DNA of 64,000 nucleotides, from NCBI GenBank assembly GCA_019359095.1, contig JAHHHZ010000011.1, positions 372,001 to 436,000 on the forward strand. The letters are read 5' to 3'. A program made the position numbers and the translations under genes. This document shows positions 47,569 to 55,994 of this stretch, in pieces; position 1 is the stretch's first letter, and each line of letters opens with the position of its first letter. Source of the stretch: Pleurocapsa minor HA4230-MV1. GTDB taxonomy: Bacteria; Cyanobacteriota; Cyanobacteriia; Cyanobacteriales; Xenococcaceae. Under the pieces are notes generated by a model. It saw nothing but the letters and a program-made list of their open reading frames with translations. It made no database searches and was not told where the DNA came from.

Positions 47569-49446
47569 ATGGCTACAAGTGATAAAAATACAGTTGTCAC
47601 TCAAGGATTTGTCGATAAACTGATTGACAAAATAGGTAAAATCTTAAAAGAGCAACATGCTCTCGTTGAACGAGATGAAGAACAGGCAGAAGAAATAGAA
47701 TCATTACTTAATAAAATAAGCTCGATTGAAAACGATTTTGAAGAGTTAACTAAATCATTAGCAAAAGGAAGTTATCCTCTTAAATTAGCGCGATCTATAA
47801 AAGTAGCATCATCTTCTATAAAACCTCATATTGTTCCTGTCGATCTAACTAAAGCTCAATTAATTGCCACCTATAACGAATTAGTAGCCGTGTTGTCTGG
47901 TTATATTATCCCCGTTACCCTTACGTCAGATAGTTATCGAGGTTCAAATTCAGATGAAATAATTTTAGAAACAACAGTAAAGGGCAATTATTGGGCAATT
48001 ACGACTCTAGAAAATAAACAGCATAAATATTGGCTAGTACCTAATAATAATATTAGTTTTAATATTCACAAATTGAAAACAGTTGAAAGTTTATTTCAAT
48101 TAATGGGAGACTATGATTCACCCAATAGTGACTTCATTTTGGAAGAACCAGCAGTTCTTTCTCTATTACCTAATAACAAACAGTGGAAACTACTTCAGCC
48201 TGGAGTCCTATTATTTGGTACAAATTCAAAATCTGTATCGTCACAATTAAAGCCGTCACAAAATGTAGCTGATGATGAGCAGTCTAAAATTAACAAGCAA
48301 CTCTTATCTGGCTTAACAGCCTTTCAAACTGAACTAGATAAACTAAACAGTAAAATTTCGCAGTTGGAAATACAATCTGAAATATCCCATCAAACTCATC
48401 AAAGAGAAAAAAAAGAATGGTTGTCAGAAAAAGAAATTTTGGCTCAGCAACTAGGAAAAATTGCCGATTTTAAATCTCAGCTATCTAACTTTAAAACTAA
48501 AGTTGTTAATTCTTTCAATGAATATAATCAAGTTGATACAAAAGACAATAATCATAATAGTTTATTTACTCAGGAAAGCGATAGTAGCTTTTTTGACAAC
48601 TCTAATAATCAACAAGATATTAAATCAGAAAATAATTTAAATGGAAGCTATCAAAGTTTTTATCGCTTAATTAAAAATGGAGAACTTGAAGTCAGCGAAG
48701 TTAAAGTTTCTCAAGAAACAATGGAAAAAATTAGAGGTGGAACGCAAAGCGAGCTAGATTTTGTTAATGACCAAAAGGGAAACTTTTGGATTGTTAATTG
48801 GCATGATGTTTATTGTTTAATTCCTAAAGAGAAAACCTATATCAATCCATATCAATATGGCAATTTTCAAAGAATATTTAATTGTCAAAACTATCAAGAA
48901 ACATACACAGACCTTGAAGTGATTGAACCTGCTACAGTTCTCAAAAGTGATGGTGAAACTTGGCAGCTAGAAAGAAAAGGTAAAATTAATTTTGCTCCAG
49001 ACAATCAAAACAATATAAAAGATGCAAACAATAACCATAATCAAAATCTAAAAATAGACTTGACAACTCAAATCTCTCAATTTAGACAAGCATATACTCA
49101 AGACATAAAGCTGATTCAAGATCTGATAATAGCTAAAGTTGCAATTAGCGTTGAAACTTTAGAACAAATTACATTCAATAAACCTGATGTAATTACATTA
49201 GAAAATACTCCTCATGGTAAATATTGGATTATTGACTACTCAGGTAATTACTTTCTGATACCGAGTGAAATACAGCACATAACTGATGCAAAAGAAACCT
49301 CTCTAACTATTGCCCGACTTTTGTTTCATTTATCTGGATACTATCCCCAGTACTCTAGCTATCATCTTATCAGACCTGCAATAGTAACTAAAGTATCTAC
49401 AAATCAGTGGAAACTAGAAGAAAAAGGTAAATTTAACTTTGCGTAG
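47569..49446 (+). CDS. Soluble protein with three copies of the shared domain
   Basis: 625 residues. Order: coiled coil (about 25-65), domain copy 1 (about 100-215, KGNYWAITT, YWLVPNNN, WKLLQPGVLLF), coiled coil (about 230-285), acidic linker, copy 2 (about 358-475, nearly identical to the copy in the 45475 gene) and copy 3 (about 500-625, GKYWIIDY, YFLIPSEI, WKLEEKGKFNF). No membrane segment or known enzymatic motif. The multi-copy layout suggests a scaffold with repeated binding modules. It ends the densely packed part of the rightward operon. Confidence 0.78.
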   Translation: MATSDKNTVVTQGFVDKLIDKIGKILKEQHALVERDEEQAEEIESLLNKISSIENDFEELTKSLAKGSYPLKLARSIKVASSSIKPHIVPVDLTKAQLIATYNELVAVLSGYIIPVTLTSDSYRGSNSDEIILETTVKGNYWAITTLENKQHKYWLVPNNNISFNIHKLKTVESLFQLMGDYDSPNSDFILEEPAVLSLLPNNKQWKLLQPGVLLFGTNSKSVSSQLKPSQNVADDEQSKINKQLLSGLTAFQTELDKLNSKISQLEIQSEISHQTHQREKKEWLSEKEILAQQLGKIADFKSQLSNFKTKVVNSFNEYNQVDTKDNNHNSLFTQESDSSFFDNSNNQQDIKSENNLNGSYQSFYRLIKNGELEVSEVKVSQETMEKIRGGTQSELDFVNDQKGNFWIVNWHDVYCLIPKEKTYINPYQYGNFQRIFNCQNYQETYTDLEVIEPATVLKSDGETWQLERKGKINFAPDNQNNIKDANNNHNQNLKIDLTTQISQFRQAYTQDIKLIQDLIIAKVAISVETLEQITFNKPDVITLENTPHGKYWIIDYSGNYFLIPSEIQHITDAKETSLTIARLLFHLSGYYPQYSSYHLIRPAIVTKVSTNQWKLEEKGKFNFA

Positions 49447-49573
49447 ATATACGCTACTCGTAGATACAGGAGAGCGAAAATCGGATTAGATCTCATTATA
49501 TTTTTTTAAAGGATAAGATGGGGGATGCAATTAATCTAACTTTTAAGATTCTAAAAATTTTGGATTGTAATTA

Positions 49574-50254
49574 ATGAGTGAGAAATCTAGCGTCCCGATA
49601 TTTAAGTCTTGGTTAAATCGGGGAAAACAGCACTTTCAAAGTATTCCAGTTTTACTTTGGTCAAATGCTCTGACAATTGTGTTTTTAAGCCTATTAAGCA
49701 TCTATGCCAAGATTAAAAGTAAGGGTTCAGGTATTGAAAACCTGTTTAGCGATCCTTTTTATTTCAATATTTTTTATGAAGGTTGGCTGACTAGTCTCTC
49801 AGAAATTCTCTGGTGTACAGCGATCGCCATCTGCCTCTTTGCCTCTTTTCTCTTGTCTAAGTCGAATCGTCCTTTTCAGGTATTTTTATGGGGTAGTGCG
49901 CTGGTTATGCTGCTGCTCTTTTTTGACGATCGCTTTCGTTTAACTCTTCTTTTATGTGCTTTTTTTGGTGCTTGTAAAGTCGTTAAATTGAGTGTATACA
50001 GTATTTATGGCTTACTGATCATCAGCTACGCTTTAGTATTTGGTCGGACAATTCGCCAGACTCCTTATCTTCCTTTGCTCTTAGCTTTTTTTCTGTTTGG
50101 ATTTTCTAGTGCGATCGATATTGCTCCCATTGGTGGTCGTGGTATTCGCGCTATGTTGGAAGATGGGACTAAACTCATTGGTCTAATTAATTTAACTATT
50201 TACTTCTGGTGGATTTGTCAGCAAGAGATTCAAAAAAATATAGTGCAGAAATAA
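49574..50254 (+). CDS. Polytopic membrane protein, hypothetical
   Basis: 226 residues with about six hydrophobic segments from residue 28 to 215. Conserved-looking polar residues sit at helix edges: FDDRFRL near 115 and MLEDGTKLIG near 195, acidic residues that may bind a metal or substrate. No named family recognised. It follows the three-domain-copy protein after 127 bases on the same strand and may be the last gene of that operon or independent. Confidence 0.65.
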   Translation: MSEKSSVPIFKSWLNRGKQHFQSIPVLLWSNALTIVFLSLLSIYAKIKSKGSGIENLFSDPFYFNIFYEGWLTSLSEILWCTAIAICLFASFLLSKSNRPFQVFLWGSALVMLLLFFDDRFRLTLLLCAFFGACKVVKLSVYSIYGLLIISYALVFGRTIRQTPYLPLLLAFFLFGFSSAIDIAPIGGRGIRAMLEDGTKLIGLINLTIYFWWICQQEIQKNIVQK

Positions 50255-50316
50255 TTTGCCGCGCTCAGCTATATACTTCTACACTATTTATACTATTTTG
50301 AACTTATTTAAATTTA

Positions 50317-50826
50317 CTAACCGATGCTACAAGAATTACGGTAGAAAAGACGCAATAAGAAGGCAGCACTAACTAATTTAGCTATTTCTAAACTCCAGTA
50401 GGCAATGTGCATTGAAGTCATAGAAGCAGGCATGACTTTAGCAGGAGCAAAAAGATCTAATGGCATACCCAAGCTACTCATTTGTGGAGTCAAAACATAA
50501 GTATATGCTAGAGCAATGATTAATAAGCCAGCGGCTAACAAAACTGACTTGGTGTTTACATTACTAACTGCATTATTGCCATAACGATAGACTAAACAAC
50601 CTGCTAAAACTGTGGCAGCACAAAGTAATTCTAGATGATTAAAAGTGCCAAAAATTACGTAACCAGCACTAGCAAATCCAGGCTCATTCATCATGCCAGT
50701 AGTTAGCATTCCAGGCACAACTAAGCAGTCAAAAACCAAGCTGCCACTGAGCCAAAATCCTAAAGCAAACATAATTATGGTTGACCAGTTTGCTGATGGG
50801 GAATTACGAGGAGAAAATGCTTGCAT
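50317..50826 (-). CDS. Four-helix membrane protein, possibly DUF4149/TMEM205-like
   Basis: About 170 residues from ATG 50826; a GTG at 50856 would give 179. Four hydrophobic helices: about residues 18-39, 60-78, 92-112 and 140-160. The opening GFWLSGSLVFDCLVVPGML and later polar TPQM resemble the DUF4149/TMEM205 group, but I am not certain. Converges with the 49574 gene and precedes nothing on its strand. Confidence 0.65.
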   Translation of the reverse strand: MQAFSPRNSPSANWSTIIMFALGFWLSGSLVFDCLVVPGMLTTGMMNEPGFASAGYVIFGTFNHLELLCAATVLAGCLVYRYGNNAVSNVNTKSVLLAAGLLIIALAYTYVLTPQMSSLGMPLDLFAPAKVMPASMTSMHIAYWSLEIAKLVSAAFLLRLFYRNSCSIG

Positions 50827-51017
50827 AAGAATAGGAATAAAAATTATTACTCCCACAGCTTAACTAATAACTTAACCGTCTCGTATAACGAAAGGTAAAG
50901 TCTTTTGAAGAAGCTCTAAGTCTTGACAGCGATCGATGAACAATCAATAAACGAGGCTAACAAACAACAAGTAGCTTTAATTAAATAGAGGATAAATAAG
51001 TAAAAATGCTTAATTTT

Positions 51018-51626
51018 TTAAGTATTTTTTTGAGCATATTGCTGTTGTATTTCTTGAATAGAAAATAGAGCCTGAAATGTAATTCCTTGAGATTGATATA
51101 GTTCGTTTCCTCCTTGTTCTCGGTCTACTAAAGCCAAGATTTGCGTCACCTGATATCCCGCATCTTGTAATCTTTCGACGGCGGTTAATGCCGAGCCACC
51201 AGTAGTCACAACATCTTCTAAGACAATTATTTTAGCTCCCTCGGCTAAAGTCGGCCCTTCTATATAAGCTTTGGTACCATGTCCTTTAGGTTTTTTACGG
51301 ATAATTAAAGCGGGAATTGGCTGGTTTTCATAGGCTGAAACAATGCTTACTGCTGAAACCATCGGATCGGCACCTAAAGTTAGACCTGCAACGGCTGACG
51401 TATCTTGTGGTAGCTTTTGGTATAGTAAACGACCTAGAGCTAATGCGCCGATCGCATTTAAAGTCACCTGTTTACAATTAATATAATAAGAACTTTTCGC
51501 TCCAGAAGAAAGAGTAAAATCTCCTTCAACATAGGCATCTTTAACAATTAAATCTAGAAGAATCTGGCGTAAAGTATCTGTATCGGCTGTAGCTAGTGAA
51601 GAAAGAGAAGTTTGTTTTGTGTTCAT
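51018..51626 (-). CDS. pyrE: Orotate phosphoribosyltransferase
   Basis: Joins orotate and PRPP to orotidine monophosphate in pyrimidine synthesis. 202 residues with the PRPP-binding signature VLEDVVTTGGSA and the substrate regions FTLSSGAKSSYYINCK and LGADPMVSAV; ALIIRKKPKGHGTK forms the flexible catalytic loop. The N-terminal about 15 residues are variable. Monocistronic, as is common for pyrE in cyanobacteria. Confidence 0.95.
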   Translation of the reverse strand: MNTKQTSLSSLATADTDTLRQILLDLIVKDAYVEGDFTLSSGAKSSYYINCKQVTLNAIGALALGRLLYQKLPQDTSAVAGLTLGADPMVSAVSIVSAYENQPIPALIIRKKPKGHGTKAYIEGPTLAEGAKIIVLEDVVTTGGSALTAVERLQDAGYQVTQILALVDREQGGNELYQSQGITFQALFSIQEIQQQYAQKNT

Positions 51627-51801
51627 AAGTTGAGTGCAATAGAAAAGATATTTGTGGACTGTTCTTTCATTAAATCTTCAGCTAGGATTGAGCAGAAGTT
51701 ACAGTAGTTTTGTCGCCCTGATAAGCAGGGAAATCATAACACGACCAGGCAATCTGTAGCCGTTAGTTTATTCACAAATATCACAAATATTAAGTAAAGT
51801 A

Positions 51802-52158
51802 ATGTCTATTAAGTTTACTAAATTAAGTAAAGTTCTAGTGATAGCTGCTATTGCTAGCCTATTTGCAGTTGAAGCCCAAGCAGAAATGAAGCCTCTAGAT
51901 GATGCGTTTAAAGATGCGTATCATAAAAGAGGTAAAAATGCTTTTAAACAAAGCAATATTTTTGGTCAAATTAACACTATTGTTGGTTTGACAGGATTCC
52001 CTGAGCAGCATGTTTCTTTAGATGGTAAGGCAGTCGATCAGCTCTATCAGCAAAGTCTAATTAAGCAAACATCGTCAGGAGAGTATTCTGTTACTAGAGA
52101 CTTAGAAAATCCCTATAACACCTCTCTGCGTGAGAATCCTAGCTATATTGCCTTTTAA
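51802..52158 (+). CDS. Small exported protein, hypothetical
   Basis: 118 residues with a signal peptide (KVLVIAAIASLFAVEAQA, cut near residue 27). The mature protein is about 90 residues, soluble, starting EMKPLDDAFKDAYHKRGKNA; INTIVGLTGFPEQH and RENPSYIAF are notable. No cysteines after the signal. Not recognised; the pattern suits a periplasmic or thylakoid-lumen protein. A T-run hairpin follows the gene. Confidence 0.7.
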   Translation: MSIKFTKLSKVLVIAAIASLFAVEAQAEMKPLDDAFKDAYHKRGKNAFKQSNIFGQINTIVGLTGFPEQHVSLDGKAVDQLYQQSLIKQTSSGEYSVTRDLENPYNTSLRENPSYIAF

Positions 52159-52206
52159 TTGAGCTTGATATGTTGACAACACTAAACTAGAAATAAGCAA
52201 TAACAA

Positions 52207-52249
52207 AAGTGTGGGGCAAAGTAATATTTACCTCACTTGCTTTTTTTTT
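52207..52249 (+). terminator. Rho-independent-type terminator
   Basis: Imperfect hairpin AAGTG..CACTT with a G-rich/C-rich inner part, followed by nine T residues at 52241-52249, downstream of the small exported protein gene. Confidence 0.55.
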
Positions 52250-52269
52250 CTTATCTTTCCTCAATTGAG

Positions 52270-52342
52270 TCCAGGGTGCAGGAGTTGAACCTGCCTTGCA
52301 CAAATTATGAGTTTGTTGCCTAAACCGCTCGGCCAACCCTGG
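52270..52342 (-). tRNA. tRNA with CAU anticodon (elongator Met or Ile2)
   Basis: A complete 73-base cloverleaf on the minus strand: acceptor CCAGGGT/ACCCTGG, D arm GCC..GGC, anticodon stem ACAAA/TTTGT around loop CTCATAA (anticodon CAT in DNA), five-base variable loop, T arm GCAGG-TTCAACT-CCTGC, discriminator A. No encoded CCA. The acceptor lacks the mismatch typical of initiator tRNA. Whether it reads AUG, or AUA after lysidine modification, cannot be settled by eye. Confidence 0.92.
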
Positions 52343-52435
52343 ATATTTATTTTTGCACCAGTAGACCATTATATTAGATAAGTCGGTTATCTTTGACAAG
52401 ATTAACTAAAAAAAATCAAAAAAAATTGCGATCGC

Positions 52436-52687
52436 ATGAAAATTAGAGTTAAGTTGTGGCTCACTATCTTCTTATTTTTGATGATGCTGTTGGCTAGCGT
52501 GGCTAGCTCCTACATTGGCTACTTTATGGGTAGTGAGGCTTTGAAGGTAGTAACTCAACCAAATATTAATTCTGACGACGATAATCTCAGTCAAAAGCCT
52601 TTAGGTGGCAAACACAAGGGTTTGGAAATTATTGAAGAACAAGAAATTTTGCAACAAGTGTCTGATGTAGTGAATCAAACAAAATAG
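52436..52687 (+). CDS. Single-pass membrane protein, hypothetical
   Basis: 83 residues: one N-terminal transmembrane helix at about 8-30 (TIFLFLMMLLASVASSYIGYF) and an acidic, probably external or cytoplasmic tail rich in Glu/Gln. A HIP1 octamer overlaps the start region. It lies 59 bases upstream of the CorC-type gene on the same strand. Not recognised. Confidence 0.6.
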   Translation: MKIRVKLWLTIFLFLMMLLASVASSYIGYFMGSEALKVVTQPNINSDDDNLSQKPLGGKHKGLEIIEEQEILQQVSDVVNQTK

Positions 52688-52746
52688 ATAATGACTCAGC
52701 AAACTAGTTTCGTGATGCAGGCTTATATTCTTCTCTTGTTAGTTGG

Positions 52747-54069
52747 TTGATGGCTGAACAAAATTTGTGGTTGACTCTAGTTGGTGTTTTACTTTTAATC
52801 GCGATCAATGCTTTTTTTGTTACCGCAGAGTTTTCGATTGTTTCAGTTCGTCGCTCTCGCATCAGTCAGTTAGTTAAAGATGGAGATGTTCAGGCTCAAA
52901 CTGTACAGTCTCTTCAAAGAAGTATCAATCGCTTGTTATCCACTACCCAACTAGGTATTACTCTTTCTAGCTTAGCGCTGGGATGGGTTGGCGAAAAAAC
53001 AATCGCTGTCTCAATTATTGTCTTAGTTGAACGGCTCAACTTACCGACTTATATCTCTAAATCTCTGGCTCATTCTCTAGCTCTTCCCCTGTCATTTATT
53101 ATTTTGGCATACCTACAAATCGTTTTAGGGGAACTTTGTCCTAAGTCGGTAGCTTTGATGTATCCTGAGCAACTAGCTCGGTTTTTTGGCCCTCCTAGTG
53201 TTGCTATTGCGCGCATTTTTAGCCCTTTTGTGGCAATTTTAAACTTATCTACCAGTCTGTTATTGAAGCTGATTGGAGTTGAATATAGTGGCGATGGCTG
53301 GTATGAGAAAGTCACCTCCGAAGAACTACAGCTAATGATTGCTACGGAAAGAGAATCAATTGGTTTAGAAGCAGAACAAAGACAACTGCTAAAAAATGTG
53401 TTTGAATTTCGGGATGATACTGCCGAAGAAGTGATGATTCCCCGCACCGATATCAAATTTCTCACCCTCAATACTACTTTTGGTGATTTATTACAGGCGA
53501 TCGCAGAATATGGCTATTCAGGATATCCTGTAGTTGGTGAATCGCTCGATGATATACGCGGAATTATTCACTATAAGAAACTGGCTGAACCGCTGGCACA
53601 AGGCAACATTAACTTTGATTCTACTTTAGAGTCATGGTTAGAACCTGTCGGTTTTATTCCAGAATCAACATCCCTTAATGAACTACTACCTTCCATGCAG
53701 CGATCGCAACAAAAAATGTTGGTGGTAATCGATGAATTTGGCGGGACAGCTGGTTTAATTACCCTCCATGACTTGATTGCCGAAATTGTCGGTGATGGAG
53801 GTAGCGATCCCGAAACGGGAATTGAAGCAGTCCAAAAAATAGACGAGAATACGTTCTTAGTTTCGGCACAGATCAACCTAGAAGAAATAAACGAGCAACT
53901 AGATTTAACTTTACCTCTAGCAGATGAATACAACACTTTGGGTGGCTTTTTGTTGGAACAATGGCAAAAGATTCCCCATCAAGGAGAAAAGCTGGAATAT
54001 GAGAACCTAGTTTTCACTGTCACTCTTGCCGATAGTAATCGACTATATCAAATACTTATTTCCCGTTAA
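52747..54069 (+). CDS. CorC/HlyC-type CBS-domain membrane protein
   Basis: 440 residues: DUF21 (CNNM) membrane domain with about four helices (1-190), a pair of CBS domains (about 205-335; PRTDIKFL, then LVVIDEFGGTAGLITLHDL) and a C-terminal CorC_HlyC transporter-associated domain from about 350. Such proteins move or regulate Mg2+/Co2+ and similar ions at the plasma membrane; the hemolysin name is historical. Start ATG at 52747, or the second one codon on. Followed after 32 bases by the TauE-type permease. Confidence 0.92.
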   Translation: MMAEQNLWLTLVGVLLLIAINAFFVTAEFSIVSVRRSRISQLVKDGDVQAQTVQSLQRSINRLLSTTQLGITLSSLALGWVGEKTIAVSIIVLVERLNLPTYISKSLAHSLALPLSFIILAYLQIVLGELCPKSVALMYPEQLARFFGPPSVAIARIFSPFVAILNLSTSLLLKLIGVEYSGDGWYEKVTSEELQLMIATERESIGLEAEQRQLLKNVFEFRDDTAEEVMIPRTDIKFLTLNTTFGDLLQAIAEYGYSGYPVVGESLDDIRGIIHYKKLAEPLAQGNINFDSTLESWLEPVGFIPESTSLNELLPSMQRSQQKMLVVIDEFGGTAGLITLHDLIAEIVGDGGSDPETGIEAVQKIDENTFLVSAQINLEEINEQLDLTLPLADEYNTLGGFLLEQWQKIPHQGEKLEYENLVFTVTLADSNRLYQILISR

Positions 54070-54101
54070 CTACAATTAATTAAGTATATTTAATTAAAAT
54101 T

Positions 54102-54905
54102 ATGGATGGAAGCTGGCTAATTTTGGCTGGAGGTGGTTTTGTTGCTGGTGTTCTAGCTGGCATACTAGGAATTGGTGGCGGGTTCATCATTGTATCGTTG
54201 TTAATCGCCTTGAACTACCCCTTTCCCCAGGCGATCGCCACTAGTACTCTGGTAATCATCATGAGTTCTAGTGCAGGCAGCTTTTATAACTGGAAAATGG
54301 GCTACCTAAATCTCCAGCGGGTAATCTATCTGGCGATTCCAGCTATTATCTTTGCTCCTTTGGGAGGATATTTAACAGGAGAAATACCAGAGTATATCTT
54401 GTTAATTATATTTGCCTCTTTTATGCTGGTCAATATTGCTTTAATTAGGCTTAAAAAAAGTATCGCCAACAGGAAACAAGAACACTCAACCAAGACCAAG
54501 ACGCTGAATCCCATAATTTCTAGAGTTATTACGGGAGGACTTGCTGGTTTTTTGGCTGGTCTTTTGGGCATTGGTGGTGGTGTGATTATGGTTCCGCTGC
54601 AAATGTTGCTCTTAAACGAAGACATTAAAACGGCAGTTCGCACCAGCCTAGGGGTAATTGTGGCAGCAACTATCTCAGCTTGTGTATTTCATATAGTTAA
54701 AGGCAATGTTCTATTTGTTCCTGGTTTAATTTTAGGCATTAGTGGCATGGTGGGTTCTCAAGCGGGAACGAGGCTACTACCCAATATGTCCAATTCTTTG
54801 GTAAGTAAGTTTTTTAGTTTGTTTTTGATTACAATGGCCCTGTTTAACTTTTGGAAAGCCTGGAACAGCTATCATCTCAGCCTTTATAGTTTGCTAGGGA
54901 ATTAG
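54102..54905 (+). CDS. TauE/SafE-type (TSUP) permease
   Basis: 267 residues with eight hydrophobic segments in two homologous halves, each opening with a Gly-rich signature: AGILGIGGGFIIVSLL near 19 and AGLLGIGGGVIMVPL near 152. TSUP permeases move sulfite, sulfonates or other small organosulfur anions; the substrate here is unknown. The final codons and the TAG stop lie inside a TAGGGAAT repeat (54895-54924). Confidence 0.9.
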   Translation: MDGSWLILAGGGFVAGVLAGILGIGGGFIIVSLLIALNYPFPQAIATSTLVIIMSSSAGSFYNWKMGYLNLQRVIYLAIPAIIFAPLGGYLTGEIPEYILLIIFASFMLVNIALIRLKKSIANRKQEHSTKTKTLNPIISRVITGGLAGFLAGLLGIGGGVIMVPLQMLLLNEDIKTAVRTSLGVIVAATISACVFHIVKGNVLFVPGLILGISGMVGSQAGTRLLPNMSNSLVSKFFSLFLITMALFNFWKAWNSYHLSLYSLLGN

Positions 54906-54924
54906 GGAATTAGGGAATTAGGGA
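54895..54924. repeat. AGGGAATT tandem repeat at the permease stop codon
   Basis: Over three copies of the octamer AGGGAATT. The permease gene ends Gly-Asn-stop inside the first copy, so the repeat supplies the stop. Confidence 0.8.
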
Positions 54925-55048
54925 GAGATAACTAATTACCACTAAAATATATCTTGTTTTTGGTTTTATTCAGAATATTTCCTAGGCTGGGATACACCAA
55001 AAAAATAGGCTAAAGTAAACTCAATTATTGAGCATAATTAAATCTTAA

Positions 55049-55438
55049 ATGTCGATACTAGAGCAACTTTTCAAATACCATAAAAAGCGTCGTTTTGCTG
55101 TAGCCTTAGCTTTGTTGGGTACTGTGACCCCTGTTGTCGGACTGCATAAACTATATTTAGGTCAGCCAGTATGGGGCATTATGTATATCCTCTTGTGGTC
55201 TACGCCAATTGCTCGTATTGCCTCGGCAATTGATGCGGTATGGTATCTGGTACAAGATTGCGAACAGTTTGAACGTCAATTCAATGGACACAAGTACAAT
55301 TCTAATTTGAGTAGCGCACCCCAGGTAAAAGCGATCGCCGAAGCCATGCGCGAACTCGATCGGCTACGAGAAGATGGTTTGGTTACAGAGTATGAATTTG
55401 AACAAAAACGCCGCCAGCTTTTAGAACAAATCACTTGA
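55049..55438 (+). CDS. TM2-domain protein with SHOCT-like tail
   Basis: 129 residues. Two membrane helices with a TM2-type hairpin (about 15-68: GLHKLYLGQPVWGIMYILLW), followed by a helical, charged C-terminus LDRLREDGLVTEYEFEQKRR at 106-125, the SHOCT-like short helix pair. Function unknown; widespread in bacteria. Its stop is 38 bases before the ComEA-like gene, across a repeat array. Confidence 0.82.
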   Translation: MSILEQLFKYHKKRRFAVALALLGTVTPVVGLHKLYLGQPVWGIMYILLWSTPIARIASAIDAVWYLVQDCEQFERQFNGHKYNSNLSSAPQVKAIAEAMRELDRLREDGLVTEYEFEQKRRQLLEQIT

Positions 55439-55446
55439 GCAATGAA

Positions 55447-55476
55447 CAGTAATCAGTAATCAGTAATCAGTAATCA
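55447..55476. repeat. AGTAATC heptamer array abutting a start codon
   Basis: Four AGTAATC heptamers that run directly into the ATG of the ComEA-like gene (AATCATG), displacing any ordinary ribosome-binding site. Confidence 0.85.
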
Positions 55477-55994
55477 TGTTTAAGCTATCTGAAATTGCAA
55501 TTAGCAAGAAAATAGCCAACGATCCTTACTATCGTTTTCAGTCTTTAAGGGAAATTGCGATCGCTGCTAAATTAGGGATTAAGATTGACGTTAATCTAGC
55601 AACGGTGGATGATTGGCTGCGACTACCAGGATTTTCTATTCGTCAGGCGCGATCGCTGGTAGAGTTAGTCAGGATGGGGGTACAGTTAGTTTGTCTAGAA
55701 GATATTGCTGCGGCGATCGATGTTTCTCCCCAGCACTTGCAACCCTATGAGCCAGTTTTAGCTTTTGCCTATTACGATCGCCTCAGTCCTCTTAGTCCAG
55801 TAAAAATAAATATTAATAACGCCTCGATCCAAGAACTTGCTGCAATTCCTGCCATGACTTGTGATTTGGCTGAAGAAATTGTCTTTCATCGTCAAAATCA
55901 GGGAAAATATCGCAATTTAGTAGACTTATCATCCCGTCTCAACCTTGATAGCGATTTAATCTCGCAAATAATGCACTATGTAAACTTTACCTGA
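55476..55994 (+). CDS. ComEA-like helix-hairpin-helix protein
   Basis: 172 residues with two helix-hairpin-helix units: LATVDDWLRLPGFSIRQARSL (about 41-61) and INNASIQELAAIPAMTCDLA (about 112-131). These bind DNA non-specifically in ComEA-type competence proteins, but here there is no signal peptide or membrane helix, so a cytoplasmic DNA or RNA role is likelier. The start codon lies immediately at the end of an AGTAATC array, with no Shine-Dalgarno sequence possible. Confidence 0.8.
   Translation: MFKLSEIAISKKIANDPYYRFQSLREIAIAAKLGIKIDVNLATVDDWLRLPGFSIRQARSLVELVRMGVQLVCLEDIAAAIDVSPQHLQPYEPVLAFAYYDRLSPLSPVKININNASIQELAAIPAMTCDLAEEIVFHRQNQGKYRNLVDLSSRLNLDSDLISQIMHYVNFT

Noticed and set aside
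53070-53936. Two long minus-strand ORFs (133 and 121 residues)
   Set aside because: Shadows of the CorC-type gene; Ser/Arg-rich with no start context.
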